Shown piece after piece: positions 1 to 9,800 of a stretch of DNA of 64,000 nt; position 1 is the first letter of the stretch; each line of letters starts with the position of its first letter. The stretch is taken from NCBI RefSeq assembly GCF_035083965.1, contig NC_089726.1:19845501-19909500 (forward strand). Reading direction: 5' to 3'. A program made the position numbers and the translations under genes. Source of the stretch: Branchiostoma lanceolatum (lineage: Eukaryota > Chordata > Leptocardii > Amphioxiformes > Branchiostomatidae). The notes beneath the pieces were generated by a model. It did not search any database. It saw nothing but the letters and a program-made list of their open reading frames with translations, and had not been told where the DNA came from.

Positions 1-259
1 TCAGTGTTAGAAAACTTTTTGGAAAGAGAGTAAGTGGTATATGTTTGGGCCCCCTAGCGGCTTTTTTGGAACTGCAGGAGCAGGTTTGCTTCAGAGTTTA
101 AAAGGGAATAACTGAAGAAGGGCTTGATAGATGATCATGATTTTTGGTATGTAGATAGCTTGTTTGTTTTAATATCGTTTATTTCTTATACTTAATATGC
201 TTATTCATGTAGTACAAGTTTACAAAAATGTATTTTATTTTTGTTCCATGTTTTTTCAG

Positions 260-3200
260 GTGCTGATGTTAGTAAAGAAGGAGACACTCTGGGCACCAGG
301 TTCCGTTACCCTTCATACGTACAGGATATCATGGGGTGAGGAAAATTTCATATCTTCAATATGATCACACAATTCTAATCATACGGACAACATCCTCCAA
401 ATCTTATGTTGGGTGGAAAAGTATCTAGCTTGTCTAGAGGTAAATTATTTTATGTCATACCTGGGCCGCGAAAACGGGTGTTCCGCATCGTGTGACAATT
501 TTTCACACGGGGTCCTACTTGTATCACACTGGCTTCCATAGAATATTTTGAATGCATTTCGAGCGAGCCGGTTGCACCGCCGTCAAAAATTTGAATACCG
601 GATTCGGAGGTTGGAATCAATGTTGTTATAGACACAAAACTCTCTCAACTTCTGGCGCCTTCCGCATTTAAATGTGTGTTTTCTCGGGTTGGTATGACAT
701 GAATAAAATACAACACGGTGATACGGAATACCCTGTGTTGTATTCTATATTTACATTGCGTTGCATCAGTTCCATCATTAAGATAACAGTTTCAACATAT
801 TGTATCATTTTGCGTTAGTCTAACAGATGGAAATTTTAATTTGGAAAAATTATAAGCATTGTCCTATATCTTTACCATTTTTGAATGGTGTTAAATTGTT
901 GTTTTGGTCTTTCTGAATGTATTTCTGTAATTTGATTAGTGACATCTTCTCCCTGGGTTTCGGCCCGTTCCGCTGGGTGTGCACGTCTGCGAACCCTAAC
1001 GACCTGGCCACCACGGACGAAATCGCAACATCGGTACTGGAGGACATCATCAACAAAGGAGGTATGTTTGGATTCTGATTTTATCAGAATTGCAACAGTG
1101 CAATGCACGTGGGACACAGGCAGCTATTGCTGGTGTAGTGACCCACACACATAATGTACCCGTTTTTTACACGTGGGGAAAGTCGTGTAAAGTGCCTTTC
1201 ACCCAAGGGTACAACATCGGTGGCGTCAGGGGATTCCAAACCGGGACCACTGGGTTCTGAGTCAAAAATCCTACCGCTACGCCACACGACCCCAGTTACA
1301 TTTAATTTAACAAGTTGTATTACAGTGTATTCCCTGTTGTCAAGCTGTGTGGAGTGCATGTGTGGTGGGATGAGTTCTGTGAAAACGATTTTGAAAAGTG
1401 TATGATGTGATGAAAAATGTTTTCAAGACAGGAAAAAAGAAAAGATGAAAGAAATGGAAGACCTCTTGACATGAAGATTGAAGAAGAATTCCACCAATAT
1501 TCATTCAATTATATAACTTTGAAATTGCTCAATTCATTTATTTGTTCATGACTTAAGCTCAATACCATAAGAAAGATGCTGTATTGCACTTAATTTATAA
1601 CTATAATGGATCCTGTATTGTCTTGCACAGTTCCAGAGAGTGCAAAGCAGCAGTTCCAGGATAACATCAGGTGGATTAAGGAGGCAGGCATCCACAAAAT
1701 GGTCAGTAAATACAGACCTGCAAGTCTTGCTTCGTTCGGTGTAATATAACCAGCTACTGCCGCCCTGTGTTTCTGCCAAGCTGGTTTGTTAGAAGGGCGG
1801 TTATACCGGCTATATAGATGCAGATACAAATGCATGAATGCATGCCGGTAAAGTGCTTTTAATTTGTTTTTTTCTGCAAATCCTTGTTGTTGCAGTTAGC
1901 TGTGTACCGGTGCACAGTTCACCGGTACAATAACTGTACAATCAATAAGGTACAGGTCCAAAATACCTGAACCCTGGTGGACCGGTACTGGACCTGTACT
2001 AATCAGGTCAAGCCTGACTCAGGGGATGGCCACTTTGACAGATAAAATTACTATGAAATCACTGTGTCAGTGCACTGAAGCTACATCTATACTATACACA
2101 AAATGTACTCCAGCACATAAAACACATTTGCAAGGCAAATATTATGTTGTTACCAGTTCAAATATGCTTTTTTCCTTATTGAAAATCTTACATTTTCTGA
2201 ACAAGTAGTTTAGGTACAGGTTCAGGTCCGGACCTGTACCTAAATTCGTGTACCTGTACCTAAAATTTGTTTACAGTGTTGTAATGATGTACATGTACTT
2301 AATGTTATGTTACTTCCCAGGTTGTGGGATCCCAGGCCCGTATCCTGTATGCAGACCGTGTGGGTCGGATCGCCATCGCCACGGCGTTTAACCAGGCAGT
2401 GGCTGATGGGAAGTTACAGGGGCCGGTGGTCATCAGTAGGGACCACCACGATGTCAGCGGAACAGACAGGTCGGAAAACGTTGTTGTTGTTTTGGGGAAG
2501 TGGTTCAAAAGTGGGCCTTTTGGGGGTTGATCACAGAAAGGAGATTTATCAGTACACGTCAGCTGATTTTTAAGGAAACTTTATAGATGTCCTCTCTCTC
2601 TCTTTCTCTATCCAATTTAACGTCTTTTATTCCCCATCACATGGGGGTTGGACGTGCTTGCACATGGATGGGGGAGCCCCAGGACTCCTCATCAAATGCA
2701 AGTCTTTTTTGTAGCAAGAGTTTTTTATGGCTGGATGCCCTAATCCTAGCTAATCCCTACTGCTGGGCTTAGGACATGGGAAATATGCCTTTCCCAAGGG
2801 CGCAACGTCAGGGTACATGTCCGGACATGTCCTAAATGTCTAATCATATCTATGACTACATTCTATGCATACAATAGGAATGTTTATTTGCTTTGAAGTA
2901 TATTTTACCTTTCATACAATAATTTACACTACAGACAGCATTGGGGACTTTGTGTGATGTAAGAGTTCTGTTATAATCTGGAATGAGTCACCCACTTCTC
3001 ATCATTAGATATATAATGTTACATGTATGGTGGTTGACTGCGTTGAAGTTACAATAATCATATTTCTCTTACAGCCCTTTCAGAGAGACCTCCAACATAT
3101 ACGATGGTTCAGCATTTTGTGCTGGTAAGTTTTTGTGTTATGCGAGTTAACTTATTTTTTATTTTATACATTCAACTCTGTGACAAGATATTGGCTGGGT

Positions 3201-4508
3201 CTTTTACTCCCTGGTCATAGGCCTAGGTATTTGATATCATAACTGATAAAATGATTATCACTATTTCTACCACAGATATGGCCGTACAGAACTTTGTCGG
3301 TGACTCGTTCCGAGGTGCCACATGGGTAGCCCTACACAACGGTGGGGGATGTGGCTGGTAGGTGCAGCTTTCAGTTTGGTCTTCAAAATACTGTAACCGA
3401 TAGTATCATTCTAATGATTTATACTTGACTCTATGTTGCGAGTTTTAGACGTTTTCCTTGTTTCTTTGTTCTGTGATCTGCTGGTAGATTCTAGCTAATG
3501 TCAGGACCAATGTGTAGCCTCTTACAGCATGAATGTGTTGCAAAAATGGACAATCATTCAAAATGGAAAATAACATCATTTTACCCTTAACATTTTTACC
3601 TTCCCAGGGGTGAAGTTATCAACGGTGGCTTTGGTCTGGTGCTGGATGGTTCAGAGGTAGGTCATTCTCTTTGTAATAACTAGAATATGGGGATAAGCCT
3701 AATGTTTCTCTAAATCAAAGAAAAGGCTCTCATGTCTGGTACTACATTTAAAGATTTCTACCATTTTTGTGGGGGATGTCCCTATATATAGATAGCTCAA
3801 CTGGTAGCAGCCTCACAGTTGAGCTCCTGGTTCCAATAAAGTTGGTAACTTTGAGACTACGGTTCAATCCTGGGTCACAACATCTTGGTTGGGGCTACAC
3901 CATATGCATATTTGTGGACTTGCTGCAGTTTTTTTAAATGATCCATTTTTATTCCCCTCCAAGGATGCTGGTGAGAGGGCTAAGATGATGCTTCAATGGG
4001 ACGTCTCCAACGGGGTAAGACATGTACACATCTTAACCACAAAACAACAGAAAACAGTTGGTCTTTTCTGTGGAATATATTTAGAAGTTCTCAGGTAGCG
4101 TGCGTAGTCCAGTAGGTAGCTTACGTAGTCCAGTCGTTAGCGATCTTGCTTCTGGAACTACATGTAGAAGTTGCGAGTTCGATCCCAGCTGTGTTGCTCA
4201 CCCGACATGCACACTACCGGAAATGTTCGTTGTGCTTGTTGAAAAGAGCTAGGGGAATTTCCTTGGTACAATGAACCTGTAAATACTGTACATAGCGTCT
4301 GTCTTCTCTGTCACGACCAGCAGCTTTTTTTCCTTAATTGATTTCACAATCCTCCTGCTCTTCCCAGGTTGCTAGGCGTAGCTGGTGCGGCAACCAGAAC
4401 GCGAAGGAGGCCATCTGTCGTGCCATGGACCAGAACAGCAAGTTGAAGGTCACCATGCCTCACGCTGTGGAGGACGACACTCTACTGGAGAGGGCCTTCC
4501 GCAACTAG
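260..4508 (+). CDS. UROC1: Urocanate hydratase, C-terminal nine exons (5' part outside window)
   Basis: Urocanase converts urocanate to imidazolonepropionate in cytosolic histidine breakdown, using tightly bound NAD+. I read nine exons with canonical splice sites and consistent phases: 260-335, 940-1061, 1631-1701, 2321-2469, 3075-3124, 3276-3357, 3608-3656, 3964-4014 and 4368-4508. They encode 262 residues ending in ERAFRN and a TAG stop. Family signatures are plain: RYPSYVQDIMGDIF, GFGPFRWVCTS, VVGSQARILYADRVGR, SRDHHDVSGTDSPFRETSN, YDGSAFCADMAVQNFVGD and WGEVINGGFGLVLDG. The vertebrate enzyme is roughly 670 residues, so about 60% lies upstream. The intron before 260 should end in a codon starting with G (GADV in human), so the bases at 1-29 are not the missing exon. 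Introns carry SINEs and a LINE tail. I see no frame break in the part present. Confidence 0.95.
445..755 (-). repeat. Dispersed inverted-repeat element, copy 1
   Basis: This stretch is the reverse complement, with divergence, of the segment at about 5200-5510. The shared part runs from a 'tttatgtcatacc' edge to a small palindrome built on 'aatacaacacgg'. It lies in a UROC1 intron. It codes for nothing I recognise and behaves like a non-autonomous DNA element. Confidence 0.65.
1138..1292 (-). mobile_element. tRNA-derived SINE (family A), UROC1 intron
   Basis: Read on the minus strand the right end starts with a tRNA-like A box (TGGCGTAGCGG) and a degraded B box, followed by the tail 'cactttacacgac'. 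The same family recurs at about 22120-22435, 40090-40320 and 46685-46893, where the B box is better kept. Confidence 0.6.
1735..1850 (+). mobile_element. CR1-like LINE 3' end
   Basis: The text 'taatataaccagct..ctgccaagctgg..gggcggttataccggctatatagatgcagatac' matches the 3' tail seen after a LINE coding remnant near 29800 and again near 30530. Only the tail is present here. Confidence 0.5.
2580..2830 (-). mobile_element. SINE family B, head-truncated copy
   Basis: It closely matches 50800-51060, including the phrases 'gatgggggagcccca' and 'tttcccaagggc'. The tRNA-like head of the fuller copy (about 51060-51137) is missing here. It lies in a UROC1 intron. Confidence 0.6.
4100..4325 (+). mobile_element. 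tRNA-derived SINE (family C)
   Basis: A tRNA-like head (TAGTCCAGTCGTTAGCG A-box type; GAGTTCGATCCC B-box type) is followed by a body ending near 'ctctgtcacgaccag'. A second copy lies reversed at 34536-34760. It sits in the last UROC1 intron. Confidence 0.65.
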
Positions 4509-4635
4509 CAACTTCCGACACCTCATCTTTCAACGTATCAATGTAGATTAGAAAGGTATTGGTGTCAGAAAATATGATAGGGTCCTGCATGTACATGTAC
4601 TAGTACTATGCAAGGAAATCAACTCCAGTAGTGAA

Positions 4636-4930
4636 TAGATAGTCTCTACCAGACTAACCACGCCGGCTATAGGGAGATTTGTCAGGGGATTTTGGCCACC
4701 ATTGGGTTTCATTTGCAGGCCCAGGATGGCATATTGGACCCTCTCTTCATAGCCGACTCCCTTGGCATACTATTCATTCTATTCGGCCAATTTCTACTAT
4801 TTGCCCAGCCATCCGCGGGGCCTGGTAGAGGCTAGTGAATAGAGATGAGGGGGATATAGACTCAGTCCTGTTTGGGACCGCATCCTTGCACAGCGCCACC
4901 ATGTGGCAAGGAGTAGTACTGTCCATTCTG
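4636..4930. mobile_element. Short inverted-repeat element, 'ctctaccag' family
   Basis: The ends read 'tctctaccagactaa' and 'cctggtagaggctag', an inverted pair. Related copies lie at about 34085-34290 and, in reverse, at 37466-37660, sharing 'tatagggaga' and 'tttggccacc'. No coding capacity. It lies just past the UROC1 stop, so it may fall in the 3' UTR or the gap. Confidence 0.6.
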
Positions 4931-5069
4931 GCCCTCGAGGAAGGTACATGTAGCTGAGTTATCAAAACATTAGGTAAAGACCACTTAGGCTGTGATTAAA
5001 GAACTCCATTTTCCTTTTTCTCACACAGTGCTCTTGGTGATGGAAACATAGTTCTAAAATAGTGCGTAC

Positions 5070-5510
5070 ATATAGAATACAACACGGGGTATTCTGTATC
5101 ACCCAAGGTACCAGCCCAACCGCGGGTCGGATCGCCCGACGGCCGGAGGGCGATCCGACCCATGGGAGGGGCTGGGACCGAGGGTTATGCAGAATACAAC
5201 GTGTTGTATTTTATTTATGTCATACCTTGGCCATACCCACCCGAGAAAACACACATTTCAATGCGGAATGTGCCAGAAGTTAAGGGAGTTTTGTGTCCTC
5301 GAATAAGAAACTGAAACAACATAGATTCTAACCTCTGAATCCGGTATTCGAATTTCTGACGGCGGCGCAACCAGCGCGCTCGAAATGCATTGGAATTATT
5401 CTATGGAAGCCTGTGTGATATAAGTCCCGAATCCTATGTGATCCGGATAGTTATCACACGGTCCAGAACACCCGTATCAGGCATAGGCATGACATAAATG
5501 TACATAATAT
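5070..5510 (+). repeat. Dispersed element copy 2, with a strong hairpin at one end
   Basis: About 5076-5215 folds back on itself: 'aatacaacacgg' near 5088 pairs with 'cgttgtatt' near 5210, and 'gggtcggatcgccc' pairs with 'gggcgatccgaccc' in the centre. The rest, to about 5510, is the reverse complement of the copy at 445-755. Confidence 0.65.
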
Positions 5511-6870
5511 TATACAATTAAGCGTAGGTACATTGGTACTAAGAGACTCCCAGGCCTTTATATAATCATATGCTGCTGTTAGGTGCATGGACAATCTTAT
5601 CAATAGGACAAGATTTGTGTAAAATGAACACTGGTGTTGTCTTCCTTGTTGAAGTCTTCAAGGCTCCTTGACATAGATATTTTTCTAGAATATGGTTTGT
5701 GCCAAAGCTTTGTTACAGTGGCTGTAGATAGAGCTTAGCAACTTGCAATTATTGTAAGTACTGTCAGTGGTACCACGAAGTTGAGCAAATCCAAATTCTG
5801 AAGGATTATAAACTTTTAAGTGCAAGCTTTTTTGAATCTCAAAAGGCAAAGAACTATGTTCTTAAATTAAAAAAAAAGATGCACTACATGTGAAGTGGGA
5901 TGACAAGGACACAATGTGTAGGAAAGAAAAGTCGTGTCCAAAATAATACGTTCATAGCTCAAATAGTTTTATTGAACCATTTTCTTTGAAATTGGTGAGC
6001 TAGTTAGTAATAGGTTTGGTATCTGTTTTCATCAGTATAATACATGTGTAGTAATATGAGGTGTCTCAAAAAGAAAAAAAATGTCGTAAGAGTTGCTAAT
6101 GATATCTTTTTCAGGGTGGAGATTACGATTGAAGTTTGACAGAGACTCCAACATTTAAGGGTAGTCTCTCATTTATAAATCCTAAATTTCAAGTCGATCA
6201 ATTGATTTTAATTGACATGAATCGAAGTTGAAAAGGTCTGACTGTCTCATCAGGGGATACAATTCTTGAACATGTATCTTTGAATTTAAAGACTCCGATT
6301 GCGATCTCCACCAGCAGAATTTTGTTTAATATATATGAGGTTGGAATCAGGGTTCAGATTAGAATCAAGTTGGAATTCAAATCGTGTTATTGTTGCAGAC
6401 TTCTGCATTACGAATTTGAATCATGTATGCTTGACAGCATTGAATTTAGAGCATCCCTTGCCAAACTGTTGTATAATGTAGCATTAATGCCGCACTACAC
6501 GTGCATTAGCTGAGCATATTTGGCATTAATGCTGGGTCTCCTCTGCTCCCTGCATGACTAAAGGCCGCGGCAGAAAGCACTAATGCTGGAAAGATACCAA
6601 CTAATTGGTTGAAGCCTTGGTTCAAGGCATGGCTGCTAGGACATTGAGGGAGTGGTACTTGGACAACCATAATTACCATAAAATTACAGTGGCAGTGTGC
6701 ACTAACCAAGAATTGGTGCTGCATATGCATTTCTGGCATTAAGGCTACATTAGACGACAGTTTGGCAAGGGATTGCAGTTCTTACTTTTGTTGCTGATAC
6801 TTCTTGCCTTAGTGACGGTGAAAGGTGCTTTAAAAAATGTAGAAAAATAAAATATAACAACAAATTGTTT
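5511..6870. other. Gap between UROC1 and MED20, no gene seen
   Basis: AT-rich sequence between two genes that converge here. The possible reading frames around 6280-6740 are short and resemble no family I know. I could not place a clear polyadenylation signal for either gene. Confidence 0.5.
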
Positions 6871-9800
6871 CTACTTGTTCCCTGTACTTTTTCTATAGTT
6901 GTTAAAGTGTTCTAAGTACTGTAAGATGGTGTCTGTTGGGGCATATATCCCATCCATCTTGTTGGCCAGGACTTGTGGGACAGGTGGCTTGTTGTCTCCC
7001 ATGAACGTTCCCATGAACTCTGTTAGGAGACTCCAACAGTCGTTTGGTACCACACATGGTGTGTATTCAACCTGGGGGAGGGGGCAGAAAGAAACAGTGA
7101 AAATGGGTCCATATATATACCGAAATGCACCACCGAAATGCACAAAATACACATGAATATGGATTAAATCTACCAAAATACAGTATGATTTGATGAGTAA
7201 ACATCACATGGGTGCTATATTTCGGCATAAAATAGTGTATTTATGGCCCTGGCGACAAGAAAAAGACAGAAAATACTTGGCGATCCTGGCCGGCCCGCCA
7301 ACATCTTTGTTATCATACGCCATGTTTGTTTGTTTTTTGTGGTATATAAGTCATTTACATTACATAGACTGGTTAAATCTACCGAAACGCAGTATGATTT
7401 GATGAGTAAACATCACGGTGCGATATTTCGACATAGAATAAATGTCTAACTTTACATAGCACTGTGAACAAGTAATTCACAGAAAATACTTCGCGATAAT
7501 GGCGGAAAATTATGCGACAGCGGGCCGGTATTGTCAAGTATGTTCTGGCTTTTTCTTGTCGCCAGGGCCATAAATACATGATTTTATGCCGAAATATAGC
7601 AACCTGTGATGTTTACTCATCAAATCATACTGTGTTTTGGTAGATTTCACCCATATTCAAGTGTATCACGACACTGTGTATACACGGACCGTATGAAAGC
7701 TTTGGTATACTATGCATGGGTGACCCTGTTGTACTTCTGTATTGCTACTTTTATGTATACACTCAGGTAATTGAATGATGCTTTTTAAAGCAAAGATGAA
7801 CTGTTAGTTCCAACACATAAATTGCTCAAAATTTTGGACTGTTCAACTTCAGGGCAATATGGCTTTGCTACGGCTTGCATATTTAGTCAAGCATACTAGG
7901 TCACTCAGTCTGTATACTACATGTTGTAGGTCACCCCTACTCTTCTCAGTAAGTGTATTGGGTTCTTTTGTATGCTTGTGGTAACTCCAAACAGAACAAA
8001 GTTTACTTAAAGTGAGATAACATACAAACCTCTACTAGTATTCCTCTTGAACTTGCGGTTGGTCCAGTGGTCACAGTGCCAATCTTCACTATGAAGTCTA
8101 TGTACTCGTATCTTGGTCCCTTCACTTCGATCTTAGCTCCTTTTCTTGGGGTGTAGAAACCCTTGGATGACAAATACATGAAAATTAAAATATTAGCACA
8201 AAAGCTGAGTACTAAATGTCTTGGTGGACTTTATCTGTGACATATATACAAGCATAATTTTGTTTCTGAAACAAGTTAACTTTCATTAGGCCACGCCAAT
8301 TTTTTTTGTTGCTTCTCGGAACAGCCTGTCCTGTTTGCATTGCATTAAAACGAGCCATACAAAGCTGAAACTTGAATAATCCTCTTATTCTTTATATGTT
8401 AACCCTTATCTTCACCCCAGACTATTTTCAACAAAAAAAAAAATTTTCTCGCCCTGTCGCTCCAGTTTTTTTCTGAAAAAATCCGAGAATCAACAAATAA
8501 AATTGGTGTGGCCTTATTAATGAAAATATAAATGAAATTGCAGTTCACATGGCTCATATAACAATTATGAAATGATAGAAATTACTAAATTACATAAAAC
8601 ATGCTTTGTATCTATACACAATGTATTTTGACCCCAAAAAATGTATAGATGAATAAAACTGGAAAAAAATGTTATATGACATACTACTTTCCTTGAGACG
8701 TTGATGAAGGTTAGAAATCCAGGTAATAAGATACGCCAAAAATAGTTATTCAAGCAACTGTGGATGAAATCTTAAAACAGTCAGACGTTTCAGACAGCAT
8801 CCGCTATCTTTCGTCACTGTCCGAAACGTCTGACTGTTTCAAAATTTCATCCAGTTGCTTGAGTGACTATTTTTGGCGTACTTACCTTTAGTTTTGTCAT
8901 CAGCTGGTCAAAGTAACTGTCTGCCACTAGACATGTGCCTGAGTCCATGATGGCAAAACAGGTCAGGGGATGTTCAGTGTTGTGCATCACGTGGGCAGTT
9001 TTAGATGGAGCTGGAAAAAACACACACAGCATAACACAGTTAAGTATAAGGTGTACAGTACTTGACTACTGTTCAAGTTTGCACTCAGCACAGAGATAGA
9101 GTATGGGTATTGAACACACAGCACTAGTGCTACCATGTACTACTGTAAATGCAGAAATGTTCGCGGTGGTTTCAACTTTCATATTTGCGGTTTTCGTGGG
9201 GACCGTTTCACCGAACTCTTAAAACCACCGCAAACACTCTATTTTTGCCTTAGCGCGAAATGAGAATCACGCGAACTTAAATGCATATTTTACAGTAGTA
9301 GTGGGCTATACGGCTGTAGTATTATCTGTACATGATTGTATGAACTTAAACTAACTAAGATATAACTTACTGATGGACTGTCCTGACATGTAGGTCTCAC
9401 AGTCCACACAGAAGGACCCTGCCTTGGTTCTAACTAAGTTAGAACTTACTGATGGACTGTCCTGACATGTAGGTCTCACAGTCCACACAGATGGACCCTG
9501 CCTTGGTTCTAACTAAGTTAGAACTTACTGATGGACTGTCCTGACATGTAGGTCTCACAGTCCACACAGAAGGACCCTGTCTGGGTTCTAACTAAGTTAG
9601 AACTTACTGATGGACTGTCCTGACATGTAGGTCTCACAGTCCACACAGATGGACCCTGCCTTGGTTCTCACTAAGTTAGAACTTACTGATGGACTGTCCT
9701 GACATGTAGGTCTCACAGTCCACACAGAAGGACCCTGCCTTGGTTCTCACTAAGTTAGAACTTACTGATGGACTGTCCTGACATGTAGGTCTCACAGTCC

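Noticed and set aside
1-29. Possible UROC1 exon ending at the GTAAGT near position 30
   Set aside because: The frame required by the next exon has a stop here and the text does not match the urocanase segment expected before GADV.
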